NCBI GenBank assembly: GCA_034096865.1
Contig: JAWQFJ010000498.1
Span: 27,501 to 91,500 of the forward strand
Length of the DNA stretch: 64,000 bases
DNA from: Theodoxus fluviatilis
Taxonomy: Eukaryota > Mollusca > Gastropoda > Cycloneritida > Neritidae
Direction of reading: 5' to 3'
Part shown: in pieces, positions 26,501 through 41,500 of the stretch
Numbering within the stretch: position 1 is the stretch's first letter
Layout of the letters: each line of letters begins with the position of its first letter
Position numbers and translations under genes: made by a program
Notes under the pieces: generated by a model
The model's database searches: none
The model's input: only the letters and a program-made list of their open reading frames with translations
Told to the model about the DNA's origin: nothing

Positions 26501-29500
26501 AAGAAGTGCGCTTGCTTTTTTCTTTCCTTACTCCCAATTTAGTAGTCCAGTAATGACTTACAGGAAGAGTTTGGTGGTGTTCCCACATGGTTGCTAAATT
26601 TATAACACTGTCTTGGAAGAGAATTGTAAGATATAGTGCATAGCTGACAGCCAGGTCTGTACAGGAATGGCAAAGGTGCAGAGATGGCTGATATGGGACA
26701 TTCATGTTGAACTTCGGCTGTAATGCTTTCATGGTACTTTTAGTGAAGTAGTTGTGGTCTTTTGGGTGAGGCACTTCAGTGTGTGTTAAAATGGTTGCTT
26801 CCATTGCATGGAATCATGGAGATCTGTGCAGTCCTGGCACTTGGCATTTTGGGATGAGGAGTCAGTGTTATCACTTGCAAAATGTTGGAACTGCGCAACT
26901 GCTTGCTCTCATATGCCAATACTGCAGCACACTTGCGAACACAAACATACACATGCACACACTCCCATTACACGCACTTGCTTGCACATACACACAAATG
27001 TGTGCACACACTCATACAGACACACACACACAAGCGCACACATACAAACACTTTCTACCATGTGAATAATTCTATATCTAAATGTGAAATTTTGCTAATT
27101 CTATTTTTCTAAACAGCTTTGCCTTGGTTGAGTGTGAAAATGTCAATGACAAAGAGTATGTATTTCACCATGAACTCATTCATGCACTTTGTCTGCACAG
27201 GGTTTGTACAGGTCATGGAAAACCTGGAAAGTCATGGAATTTGATTTTTCATTTTCCAGGCCTGGAAAATCATGGAATTTCAAATTAAGTCATGGAATTT
27301 AATAGAGAAAAAAATGTTTTCTAGGCTGTGCTTCGCGCGATACTCTCTATTTTTACATGCTGCGAACGACAGGAAACCGTGCCCTTGCATCCCATTGGTT
27401 AATTTTGAAAGCTCGTTTGTCTTCTGCTTCATGATTGGTTCTTTGGCTAGGTGACCTGGTTTCATTTCCATGCCGGTCGGGTCAGTTTGTTCAAACGAGG
27501 AGAAAGTGAAAAGAGCTTGTTTTGTTTGTGGTGCAGTGTTTCTTTGAGATTATCATCATGCCTGGAAAGTGTCGATTTCAAGACACTTGGACACGAGACG
27601 AAAAATACTATGAGTGGGTCATGCGAGTGAAACTGAATGGGATGGCAAAGTGCCGATTTTGTGAAAAAGTTTGATGTGTCCAACATGGGAGAGGCAGGCT
27701 TGAAAAGCCACATGAAAGGTATCGCGCACCAGGCGCGTGCTAAAAAACACCAAGAAGAAAAGAGCAGAAGTCAAACACAAATATCTGATTTTGTTCACAC
27801 TGCAAAAAATGCTGAGAGTGCCTCAAAGGTGATGGTACCAGCTAGCGCTGCTACGCCGGTCGAAACTAGGTCTGCACCCACTGGCAGTGGCACTAGATCT
27901 ACTGGGATTGACACTTTTTTTGACTCATATGCGAAGCAAAAGTGAGTCTATGTACTCACCCGTGTCGTCCGGGCGTAATAAACTTAAACGTTGGATTTTT
28001 CTCGGAGACTATTAAGTCTATCAACACCAAATGTGGCATGATGGTGTATGATGACAAGGCCTCTAAAACCATACATGGTGACTTGACCTTGCTTCAAGGT
28101 CAAGGTCACAGGAGCCATAAATGTGGTTTCAAAAACAGTCATTTTTCACATTTTCCCAATTTTCTCCCACGTTATTGAGAATGGCGACCTTAGCTACAAG
28201 TGGTATATAGGGCAAAGTAATCCCTATCTTTTGATACCAGTTTGGTTGACCTTGCTTCAAGGTCAAGGTCACAGGAGCTCTTCAAAGTTGGATTGTATAC
28301 CTATTGACTCACATGCGAAGCAAAAGTGAGTCTATGTACTGAGCCGTGTCGTCCGTCCGTCCGTCCGGGCGTCCGTCCGTCCGTCCGGGCGTCCGTCCGT
28401 CCGTCCGGGCGTAAAAAACTTAAACGTTGGATTTTTCTCGGAGACTATTAAGTCAATCAACACCAAATGTGGCATGATGGTGTATGATGACAAGGCCTCA
28501 AAAAACATACATAGTGACTTGACCTTGCTTCAAGGTCAAGGTCACAGGAGCCATAAATGGGGTCTCAAAAACAGTCATTTTTCACATTTTCCCAATTTTC
28601 TCCCACGTTATTGAGAATGGCAACCTTAGCTACAAGTGGTATATAGGTCAAAGCAAGCCCTATCTTTTGATACCAGTTTGGTTGACCTTGCTTCAAGGTC
28701 AAGGTCACAGGAGCTCTTCAAAGTTGGATTGTATACATATTTTGAAGTGACCTTGACCCTGAACTATGGAAGATAACTGTTTCAAACTTAATAATTATGT
28801 GGGGCACATGTTATACTTTCATCATGAGACACATTTGGTCACATATCCTCAAGGTCAAGGTCACTTTGACCCTTATGAAATGTGACCATAATGGGATAGT
28901 GAACCACTAAAAGTGACTATATCTCATGGTAGAAAGTGCCAATAAGCACCATTGTGCTTCCTATGCCTTGAATTAACAGCTTTGTGTTGCATGACCTTGA
29001 CCTTGGGTCAAGGTCACATGTATTTTGGTAGGAAAAATGTGTAAAGCATTTCTTTGTGTATGATGTCATTGGCAGGTTTATTTGTTTGACCTTGACCTTG
29101 AAGGTCACCTGAAGGTCAGGGTCATATAAAGGTCAAGGTCCAGCATGTGAGTTGTATGGGCTTTGCCCTTCTTGTTTTGAAGTGACCTTGACCCTGAACT
29201 ATGGAAGATAACTGTTTCAAACTTAATAATTATGTGGGGCACATGTTATACTTTCATCATGAGACACATTTGGTCACATATCATCAAGGTCAAGGTCACT
29301 TTGACCCTTATGAAATGTGACCAAAATGGGGTAGTGAACCACTAAAAGTGACCATATCTCATGGTAGAAAGTGCCAATAAGCACCATTGTGCTTCCTATG
29401 TCTTGAATTAACAGCTTTGTGTTGCATGACCTAGGATGACCTTGACCTTGGGTCAAGGTCACATGTATTTTTGTAGGAAAAATGTGTAAAGCATTTCTTA

Positions 29501-32500
29501 GTGTATGATGTCATTGGTAGGTTTAGTTGTTTGACCTTGAAGGTCACCTTGAAGGTCACCTGAAGGTCAAGGTCATGTAAAGGTCAAGGTCAAGCATGTG
29601 AGTCGTATGGGCTTTGCCCTTGTTACAACAGGTGTATTGTGCGTGAGTTTGGTCGTGTGCCATACACTTTTCTCTTTAAAATTGTCTTGTATCACAGTAC
29701 GCTAAGTCATGGAAAATGTTATTGAGGCTCATGGAAAGGCATGGAAAAGTCATGGAATTTGTATCTAAAAACCTGTACGAACCCTGTCTGCATGCACTTT
29801 GTTGGCATGCTAGCACTACACAATGAAGACTGTGTTCCAATTATTTTCTGTCTCTACCTTTAGTAATTCATTTGTGCACTAAATACTAACAAAAATTGCA
29901 ACACATGACATGAGCTTGATATTGAGTATGTGACGGAATTTTTTGTTGGGGCCTTGTTACACACTAGCTGCAGCATGCACTTGTTTGCTGGACAATCTTT
30001 CAGGGGTTACATAGCTCACTAAGTTATTCTCATAATGTAACCTTTCACTTTAACTCTTAACGTCCAGTAAGGAATTTCACAACTACAAGCCCCAGTCCTG
30101 TAACTGTAAGGTTTTAGAGAAAATGATACATGACACTGTTGATTTGTTTAAAAAATTCTAACTTCTGTTATATTGTATGGATCGTGTGTAGTCAAAAATG
30201 AATGTTGGTCATTCTAAAATCAAATACAGAGTGTTTTTGATATTTTTATTTGCTTTATTTGCATGTAATTAGCATAATTACAGGTAAATAATTGGAAATA
30301 GACCCAAAAATATTTTTCTATAAATATAAACACTAAGTAATTTGCGATGATTTCACAATAATTCCTTGACATAACATTATCAATTGCTTCAGTAGCACCT
30401 GATGTGAGCTGGCAGCTGAATGACATCCTTCAGAAACAGAATGCTTAGCTCGTTTTTCATCTCCTCCAAGGAGGTTTCGATTGTTCCGTTGCCGTTCTGC
30501 CTTGCCTAAAGTCTAGTCATGGATCATGATGAACATTTCCTCTGGAAAGAGTTGCAGAAAATACTCTACTGGTTCTGCATCAAGTCTCAGTGGTACGCGT
30601 GGACCAACTGCTTCTATGAAAGGATCATTAGTAAACTCCTTAACAGTATTTGACCATTTGGTGTCACTGAAATCATCATCCAATGATGAAAGTCAAATTA
30701 ATTTGTTCATTGAAGTCCGACAAATCACTCGTGTGGACACTGGAAACAGATACATCACTCTGATCAGTCTCCAAGTCCAAGATATTTAGATCCAACCATT
30801 TCGATAAAGAACAAGTCATTGTCTGAACTACTCACGGCTGTTTCAACCGCACTCTAGTTGGCTGCTGGTCTCGGGCAAAACCTTATCTCCTTCACTCCTT
30901 GCCTGACCTAAAAATAGTGTGAATTTGCTGCTTGAAGCCAGCATTTGCTGGTAACTGGAGCCACGGAGGTCTGTGTAACAACAGCGCTGGATGAGTGCAC
31001 CCATTCGCCGCATACTCCTTACGTTTTCAGATTTCCTTGAGATCCCCATCTCACAATCAATATCTGCCATCTTCGCAATGAGGAACGTCCGCCAAAAAAT
31101 GAGCGAAAAATTCAAATAACTCAGCAGAAACGTATTGAAATCCGTAGAAAAAATTCCCAGAGACGCAATAATCATCTGGAAGTAGTGCAACAATTTTCTT
31201 CAGTCCTAGAGAGCTTCCCACCAGAGTAATCTCCCTTGGTATCTTACGCATGAATCACGAGTGGTTACAAGCGGCATAAGATATAGCCTCAGGAGCGGTT
31301 GAGAGCAGCACAGGACATTAAAAGTTAATGTGGACTTTAGTACTATGTACTACTACTACATACAAAAAATGGTAAAAACCATCCATGGAGACTCAATTAT
31401 TAAATAATTCTCTGTAGCTCATGAGTGGTTTAAGCTACAAAGAAAAGGTTTTTCGTGCACACATGTCTTGCAGTCCCTATAATTTGCAATACCATGATTG
31501 CCTATGCTTTCATTTAGAATTTTTCCATGAGATTGTCTTTATGATGCACTGTCACTAGTGTCAGGGTTCCATGATCATCATGACACCACTCCTCCCAAAG
31601 ACTGCATGCTCTGGCATGCAAGTTGCATGTGGTGGTGCATCAGCAGTGTTGTGGAGGGGTTTCATTGGAGAACTAGCTTGAGCTTCATGTGATTGTCTGG
31701 ACAGTTTGCTCCTGGAGGCAGAGACTCCTCGAATGTGCGCCACCCACCCCGACCGCCCCATTGAGTACCACTGTGAGGATGACCAGCTGGCCATTTGCTC
31801 TCGCTGTGTCGTCCTGGGAGAACACAAGCATCACAACATCAGCTCCATCGAAGAGAAGGTGAGATTAGAGCTGCAGGGTTGAGAGTCCATTGTTAGTTTC
31901 TTATCATTTCAAGAGATGGCATGTGGTACCATTTCTTCATACAAATTGCCAGGGCCACAGTGCATAGATGCGAGGTATAGGCAGGTGTCAAGTAAAGTCA
32001 ACATCTGATTGCCATTACATCTGCTTTAATCATGTTGACACATGGGGTCAACTAGAATTACCGGAGAACACACACCTATTGAGGAGCTAATCGCCTTGCA
32101 TGTTGAGAAAAAAGCAAAGAAATTTCAGAAGATTCACTCGCTGTCACACCTCTTTCAGCCCTTGCCATCCAGAGGACGCCTGCCAAACTACAAGATAAGG
32201 ACCACCCAAATGATAAACTCGTTTATCCCAAAAGCAATTTGTATTTTTAATCAGAATCGCAGAGTGATGGAAAGAGGAAAGGATTAGAGGGGGGATGGAG
32301 GTGGGGGGATGTTGGCATTTGATACCAGGCTGGGTTTTGTGTGGGTGTTTTTGATACACTTAGAAATGTAGATAAGATTTTATTATTCTTGCTAGCATGT
32401 AAATTAGATAGTTGTCTCTTTAACTGACCTTTCTGCAGCACAATAAATTCTCAATGAAAAAAAGCAATGAAAAATATATGTTGACACCAGCCTATTCCAT

Positions 32501-35500
32501 GCAAGATCTTGGCTTTCCTTGTGTGGATGAAAAGTGTCCCAGATGTAGAAACCCGAGTTAGTGGTATTGGGATTTTCTAGAAGACGGCGTAGCCCAGAGT
32601 GTGACAGTGTCCATGGCTGTAGGCTGTCAAGCCTGAACTCTCACACTGCCCCTGGCTGTCCTGCAGGATTTGACACACAATGCAGACAGACTTTGCCAAC
32701 AATTCAGTGCTGGCTTTTTTTCTCTGACATTCTCTGTGCCCCATGTCTGAAATATATCTTGATAGCTGTTCTAATTACCTGTGCACATGACATGTTTGTT
32801 TTTTATTTTCACATTGCAGGAAAAAGTATGTGTATGGTGTTGAGACGGTGTATTAGTAGTGTTTCATGTTGCTCTAGAGGCCGGTCTAACATGTCATCTG
32901 GTGCAGAACACTTTGGAACCATTTTGAATGTCATAGAAAACATCTGTTCCCTCTTGTCATATTCAGAACAAGGCAATGTTCACAGACCTTGAAGAGGGTG
33001 TCCAAGTTGCAAAGAAAATTTTGAAAAGGCTGAAAGCTGCTGAGAAGGTGAGTGTAGTGCTAGGTCTTTGTAAGCTTCTCCAGCACCAGCCTTCGGGTCT
33101 GCTTGGGGATTTTATTTTTGCATTGCAGACAAATTGGCTTGACCCTCTCCTTTTCCTCCCCAATTTGCCCCAAAAATTGTTTGAATTTATTCATGCAGAA
33201 AGTAATGCTGTGCCCTATCATAATTGATCAAGGCAAAATAAATAAATAATAGTTGTAGTTACTATAACTTTTCTGACCTGTTTTTTGACTCACATGCGAA
33301 GCAAAAGTGAGTCTATGTACTGAGCCGTGTCGTCCGTCCGTCAGGGCGTAAAAAAACTTAAACGTTGGATTTTTCTCGGAGACTATTAAGTCTATCAACA
33401 CCAAATGTGGCATGATGGTGTATGATGACAAGGCCTCAAAAAACATACATAGTGACTTGACCTTGCTTCAAGGTCAAGGTCACAGGAGCCATAAATGTGG
33501 TCTCAAAAACAGTCATTTTTCACATTTTCCCTATTTTCTCCCACGTTATTGAGAATGGCGACCTTAGCTACAAGTGATATATAGGCAGACCTGCCAAATG
33601 CTACGCTTTAGGCGTAGCATGCTACGCTTTCGACATGCTTGCTACGCTGCTACGCTTGTCCATAAAAACTACGCTTTTTGACCGCAATGGAGAATCTCCC
33701 CCCCCCCGCTTTCACGCCGCCAGTGCAGCTTATCGCGCCACCTTCACAGCCTTATCTCCCCCCCCCCCCCCCCCGCTTTCACGCCACCGGGTCAGCTTAT
33801 CGCGCCAACCTCACAGCTTTATCTCTCCCCACCCCCCACCCCATACCCCCGCTACACCTATTCCTTCAATGCTACTCCATATAGCTCTGGATGCTACTCT
33901 TTGGCATGATGGTGGGTTGGCAGGTCTGTATAGGTCAAAGCAAGCCCTATCTTTTGATACCAGTTTGGTTGACCTTGCTTCAAGGTCAAGGTCACAGGAG
34001 CTCTTCAAAGTTAGATTGTATACATATTTTGAAGTGACCCTGACCCTGAACTATGGAAGATAACTGTTTCAAACTTAATAATTATGTGGGGCACATGTTA
34101 TACTTTCATCATGAGACACATTTGGTCACATATCAAGGTCAAGGTCACTTTGACCCTTATGAAATGTGACCAAAATGTGGTAGTGAACCACTAAAAGTGA
34201 CTATATCTCATAGTAGAAAGTGCCAATAAGCACCATTGTGCTTCCTATGTCTTGAATTAACAGCTTTGTGTTGCATGACCTTGGATGACCTTGACCTTGG
34301 GTCAAGGTCACATGTATTTTTGTAGGAAAAATGTGTAAAGCATTTCTTTGTGTATGATGTCATTGGTAGGTTTAGTTGTTTGACCTTGACCTTGAAGGTC
34401 ACCTGAAGGTCAAGGTCATATAAAGGTCAAGGTCAAGCATGTGAGTCGTATGGGCTTTGCCCTTCTTGTTTCTCTTCCTTTTTGACTCGCAAGCGAAGCA
34501 AAAGTGAGTCTATGTACTCACTCGTGTCGTCCGTCCGTCCGGGCGTAAAAAACTTAAACGTAGGATTTTTCTCGGAGACTATTAAGTCTATCAACACCCA
34601 AATTGGCATGATGGTGTATGATGACAAGGCCTCAAAAAACATACATAGTGACTTGACCTTGCTTCAAGGTCAAGGTCACAGGGGCCATAAATGTTGTCTA
34701 AAAAACAGCCATTTTTCACATTTTCCCAATTTTCTCTGAAGTTTTTGAGATTGGATACCTCACCTATACATGGTATATAGGGCAAAGTAAGCCCTATTTT
34801 TTTACACCAGTTTGGTTGACCTTGCTTCAAGGTCAAGGTCACAGGAGCTCTTTAAAGTTGGATTGTATATATATTTTGAAGTGACCTTGACCCTGAACTA
34901 TGGAAGATAACTGTTTCAAACTTAATAATTATGTGGGGCACATGTTATACTTTCATCATGAGACACATTTGTTCACATATCGTCAAGGTCACTTTGACCC
35001 TAATGAAATGTGACCAAAATGGGATAGTGAACCACTAAAAGTGACCATATCTCATGGTAGAAAGTGCCAATAAGCACCATTGTGCTTCCTATGTCTTGAA
35101 TTAACAGCTTTGTGTTGCATGACCTTGACCTTGGGTCAAGGCCACATGTATTTTGGTAGGAAAAATGTGTAAAGCATTCCTTAGTTTAGTGTATGATGTC
35201 ATTGCTAGGTGTAGTTGATTGACCTTGACCTTGAAGGTCACCTGAAGGTCAAGGTTATGTAAAGGTCAAGGTCAAGCATGTGAGTCGTATGGGCTTTGCC
35301 CTTCTTGTTTCTTTTTTTCCCACCATACTGTAACAAATATGTGTGTGTGTGTGCATATATAAATGGTCAATCCAGTGGTTTTCCCCTCCACTTGCAGGAC
35401 CTTGAGATGGAGCTAGGCAAGGGCAGACCCGACACCAGTGCCACTGTCAAGGAGATTCAAGACTACTTTCTGCACTTACATGGCTTGCTGCAAACAAGGT

Positions 35501-38500
35501 GAGAGAGGATGATGGGATAGAATGTAACCATACAAAGTGTGTGTGTGTGTGAAAGTGTGTTTGTGTGTGTGTGTGTGTGTTTATGTGTGTGTGTGTGTGT
35601 GTTTATGTGTCTGTGTGTGTGTGTGTGTGTGTGTTTATGTTGGTGTGTGTATGTTTGTGTGTGTGTGTGTAAGTGTTAATGTGTGTTTGTAAGTGTTAAT
35701 GTGTGTGTGAGTGCATGAGAGAGAGAGAGATGAGGGAGTGGAATGCAATGGAATATGGGTCATACCCTGTTTTCTTGGATGGCCGCAAGCTAGTTGGGAA
35801 AGAAACGAAAACGTCCGGGAAGTGCCATGGAAGTTCAGATTATTGTCTCTGAAAGTGATAAGGAAAGCTGCATGTTAGGGAGCTTATTATCCAGAGCTGG
35901 GCTACTGCTATGATGAAGTGCTTTACTTGAAACGTTTGCCAATCAAGTGATGTAGTTACTGGGAAGCATCAAGAGTCATGTACTAGACATTCTGCATCTC
36001 ATCTGCACTTGTAGTGTTGATATTGATTGTTGGTGGTGTTGTAAGCAATTGATTGCCAGGAGTATCCAGGAACAATAGAAGCTCTTCTTCAATTCTTGTG
36101 ATCATATTGTAGCAATGCCCGACCTTTTTTTCAAATGTACCAAATGATTATAACTTCAAGTTATGGTGATAGTACTCATTGATCTAATCACAATGCAATT
36201 TGAATTTTGGAAATCGGTTAATTAGAACCAAAGTTATGGTAATTCGAAGGCCAAAAATATTTAGTAGGATTTGTGAAGACCCCCAGATTTGGGATGGCAC
36301 CGGTTGAAACAAGGAAATAATACATTTCTTAGTGTCATTCTTACATTTATTGGAGTATATTAATAAAAATTCACACACCCATGGAAAAAATTCAACCAAA
36401 TCCAATGGCACCATCAAAAATGACATAACTAAATTACTATTTGCTAATTTGCATAACATTTGCATACATTTTACGCTTGTTTCAAATTTCTTGAAAGGAC
36501 ACAAAATAATATGCAGTATCCTGGCATATTACTGGCATTTTATCAATGTACAATAATTCCATCCATGAAAATAAATGAAAAAATATGTAAATTGTGATTA
36601 CACGAATTTGCATAATTAATTAAATGTGTTCTGATTGGTCAAAATATAAAACAAGCACAAGTTTGCTAAAAATGAAGATTTCTCATAATTTTTTTAATTT
36701 TTATGTTGCTCTGTCTCTTACTTTCATTGTCTTTTAGTGCATTGTGATTTGAAGTGAACTGTGCATTATTTTGACAACAGTTGAAGTATAAGATGAGAAA
36801 TTAACAAAATAAAAACTACACATGATATATACAAACATACAACTTTATTGTGATGGTGTTAATGTAATGAACCCACAATATACATGTATGACATATCACA
36901 AAAGCCTATTTCCTGAAATACAGCCAAACAAAGCATCACCTGGAATTTGTGTGTTGGGCGGGTGGTTATACTCTACACTGTCTAGTGTCTACCCTCTACA
37001 GAACCACGACATCATCAGATGAGACATCAAGATCTGGGCCAGACTGTTGCAAGAAATATGTGCAACAAATATTAAGTCATATAGAAAAGCAAACAAACAT
37101 TACAAAATACATTATTACAGACAAGACAAACTACTGAACAAAAAACATTAAAACAAACAATAAATCAAAACACTCAACTATAGGCTAACTGACATAAAGA
37201 TATAGAAAAGCAAACAAACATTACAAAATACATTATTACAGACAAGACAAACTACTGAACAAAAAACATTGAAACAAACAATAAATCAAAACACTCAACT
37301 ATAGGCTAACTGACATAAGATATAGAAAAGCAAACAAACATTACAAAATACATTATTACAGACTAGACAAACTACTGAACAAAAAACATTGAAACAAACA
37401 ATAAATCAAAACACTCAACTAGGCTAACTGACATTAAACACTTAAGTCAAACATAATCTTTTACAGTAATTATTCATTTGAAGGGGATGGGGCCTTGGGG
37501 GTGTAGAACGAATTACTGTGGGGTTTTTTCATGTTGTGAAGCACTTAAACCCATTCCCCCGTCGGAACATTCCAAATTGGCAAGCTGCGGCATTCACACT
37601 GCAGCGGTCTAAAAATAGATTGAGAGGTTGGGGGGGTTTCAACAATGGACTGGCCCACAAGACGCTTGTCGCTAGCGAAGCGATTGGAATTTTCTGAAGA
37701 AACAAAACAAAACCACACAACCGAACCACACAAAAACATATATAAGCATTGATTCTGTACATCTGAAAAATATCTTTAAATTTAAGTGAAATTTTGGTTG
37801 CGAAGCAGCTAAAGTGACCAGTGGCAATCACATTACAATGTCTGTTCCCGCGGCCGGTAGGCCTATTCGTAATGATCTAAATCCTTCGGATGGTACCTCA
37901 GAAAAATGCACAATCCGTTGTCATGCTTATCGCAAAAATTAAACCAAATATATCATGAAAAAGAGAAATTCTTGAGGAATTCAAATCTATGCGTTATAGA
38001 GCGATTTGAACAGATTTACTAGCAAATAATTGAAAAATATCGGATTCATTTCACATCGCAATATCGTTCGGCTGCCGCTAAATGATGTAAATCCTTCGGA
38101 TGGTACCCCAGAAAAATGCACAATCCGTCGTCATGCTTATCGCAAAAATAAAACCAAATATATCATGAAAAAGAGAAATTCTCGAGGAATTCAAATCTAT
38201 GCGTTATAGAGCAATTTGAACAGATTTACTAAGCAAATAATTGAAAAATATCGGATTCACTGCACACCGCAATATCTTTCGGCTGCCGCTAAATGATGTA
38301 AATCCTTCGGATGGTACCCCAGAAAAATGCATAATCCGTCGTCATGCTTATCGCAAAAATAAAACCAAATATATCATGAAAAAGAGAAATTCTCGAGGAA
38401 TTCAAATCTATGCGTTATAGAGCGATTTGAACAGATTTACTAAGCAAATAATTGAAAAATATCGGATTTTCTGCACACCGCAATATCTTTCGGCTGCCGC

Positions 38501-41500
38501 TAAATGATGTAAATCCTTCGGATGGTACCCCAGAAAAATGCACAATCCGTCGTCATGCTTATCGCAAAAATTAAGCCAAATATATCATGAAAAAGAGAAA
38601 TTATTGAGGAATTCAATTCTACGCGTTATAGAGCGATTTGAACAGATTTACGAAGCAAATAATAGAAAAATATCGGATTCACTTCACACTTACCGCAATA
38701 TCTTTCGTCTGCAGAAACATTGGACGTTATAACGCACACCGAACGAAAGAGCAAGCTTTCCTCTGATGGGTTGTAAAGTTTGAACTTGATCAATTGAGAA
38801 ACTTCGACGGACGAGTGTTTTGAAGAGACCAACCCGAGTCGCGAAACGCGAACACCGCCGTGCCGTCGAGAGGCGGCAGCGGCGGAGGGTGCTTTTACGT
38901 AATCAGCTTGTATTTTCTCGGCGGAAATCAGGCAGATTAACACCAAATCACACACACATGTTCTTGAAACCTTTATGAACAATTTTTCTTCTTGTCTTTA
39001 TTGAGAATATTATGTGGATTGTCCACAATTAGCCATGAAAGTGAAGTGGTGGTGCTTGCTTGCATTTTTCGCATACCGGAAAGAAGGCGCGGGCATTGCT
39101 ACATATTGCTATGGTTTTCTGTACTTGGTGTGTCTTTTACAGAGAAATCCAGCTGGTGGAGAAAGTGAAGGAAGCTGCCAAATGCAATCATGAAGCTCTG
39201 CAGGCTATGGTGAGAAGGAATTACGGTCACAGAAATGACATCAGCTTACCTCTGCCTCTGTACCAGTACTCTTTACATGTACCAGAATCGGATTGCTTCA
39301 ATTACCAATTCCACCAGTATCCTAGCCTTACCTCCTAGACTGCGTGTTGGAATCATTGCAGAAAATATGAAGAACTGACCAGTCTATACATCTTTACCTT
39401 CTCTTGCTCTCTGCCTGCATTATGTTGAGTAGAAATGCATGCTTCACCACTGTTGTATCACAGAACACATTTATGGTTTATTGTGTCATGAATGTAGGCC
39501 CCATATAGGTTGGGAGTATGAATGAACTCGCCATGACAACACGATTTGGTCAAGGCCAATAGGTCGGGAAATCACGACGTGTTCCTACTCGAACCAGCTC
39601 AAGTGACAAATGTGACAAATGGCCTTTCATAGCCTACAAAGACTTGACTAACTAATACTCTTCTGTCATCTTCATCTTGTAAGTGTAGACTCTAAGCAAC
39701 TTGTAGGTAAAGGCTTCAGATTTGATGACTTGTTCAATTGCAGAAGGAAGAAGTGAAAGACGAATGGAAGAAACTGAACCAGGCAGTGAAAGGTAAGAGC
39801 TGCTGTCCCTTTGGAGTGAAGGAAAAAAGCCCACTGTCTTGGTTTCTTATGGAGATAACGGTGAAGAAGATCCTAATGGGGAACTAAAAGTGCCTAACTT
39901 TGGACGTAATTCATTTATTCTGAAATGGGGATCCTAACTGCACGTCATTGGACTTCTGTTGTAGTATGACCATTTCATCCTCTACCCACTGAGGAAGTGT
40001 CCCTTGTGAATGTGATGATCTGATGTTAAAACTGTTTGTCCTGGAGTTAGAACTCTCTCTTGTGGCTTGGCTGTACCTGCCAGTGGTGCATTTTGCTGAT
40101 GATCTCTGGCTGCAGTTGGACGGAGGATTTTGAACAAGAATGATATGATGGTGAACGCGGAGGAGGTGATTCAAATCCTCATCCATGCCAAGAAGATCCC
40201 CTGTGTGGTGCAGAAGATGGACAAGGTTCCTACCATAAGGTAAGGCAGATCTTTAAAGGTTTCATTGCCTAGTCTTTGTCTTGCTTCATGGACTATGCTT
40301 GCTGTTGTCTAGAACTAAGAAGCTTTTTTTTGCCTGATGTAAATCCATTTCTCATGGTGATTTTGACCTTGAATATGCTCCTAGATAGTTAGAAATTGAG
40401 AAAAGTATTCATTTGAAAAGGGAAAATGTAAGCATTTTGGTCACCCACGTCTTCAGTTAGAGATGCAATTTATTGTTTTGATGCTGCAGGCCTTGAGCGT
40501 CTCTTGATGTAGAAGCGGGAAAGTTGCAGCCATCAAGTGAATCTGTGATCTGATCCTGACCACTGTCTCCTGGTGGCCTCGTAGGCTGCTTTGGGCCGCC
40601 CCTGGCCGAGTGCTGGAGTAGGCCCAGCAAGCCCTGCAGCTAGGGCACCCACATGATGATGATGTCATCAGTTAGCCCAGGGCTGCATATTGTGCTAAAT
40701 AAAAGTCAAGAGAAACCTAACCTATGCATGGTTTTTCATTTATGGGCTAAGGATGGGTCATGTGTGCATCTCATGAAGAAACAAGTGGGTGCCAGCTGAG
40801 TTCACTAGTAAACAAATTGTCTACATTTGTGTCTGCACTTGAGGTAACTTGTACTTCTAGGAGTAATTTTTCACTGCAGGTGGAAGCCAGGCAGTGCCAT
40901 CAAGACTGCTCCTCAGGAGTGTGGTGAAGTGCAAGAAGTGGGGGCTGAGAGGTAAAGGCAGCCTGCATGCCTGTCTAAATCTGTGCAGTGCTTTTAAGAC
41001 CTTGAATGTGCTTGTGTATATCCCCGCTGCCTGTTGCTATCCATGTAACTACAACAGTTGACCAGTTCTAGATTTCCCACTGAAACCCATCATGAAGAGT
41101 TTGCTATAAATTTCTCCCATCCACAGCCAATGGACCAGCTCAAATTGGTCAAAGAAGAAAATTTAGAGGTATTTTGAAGTGAGCAGATAAACATCTGCCA
41201 CTCCAGGAAAATGTATTTGCACAGCCATTTTACCATGGGCCAGTGACGATATGTAAACCTGCTTTACTTTCTTCCCTTATCATTCTGACATGTTTAAGAA
41301 TCATCTTGATAGTAGCATTGCATAACGTTGTTGACTTCAGTTCTTGTCCTTTGGTAACAGTCGCTACACCTGCCATGCATTTGACTTGCTACAAGTGGGT
41401 ACGAGGTGGTTGTGTTGGTTTGACATGTTTCCCATGAAGCTAGGGTACAAAGGTGGGAATGGTCAGGGTGGTTCCATTGTAGAATTTCTGTTGAATATTG

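Larger units (their letters stand above)
27198..29786 (+). mobile_element. hAT-like DNA transposon 2, carrying nested HINEs
   Basis: Ends CAGGGTTTGTACAGGTCATGG and, inverted, CCTGTACGAACCCTG; a perfect 6-bp target duplication TCTGCA lies at 27192-27197 and 29787-29792. Without the HINE inside, it would be about 0.9 kb. Same end sequence as 3481-5448. Confidence 0.85.
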
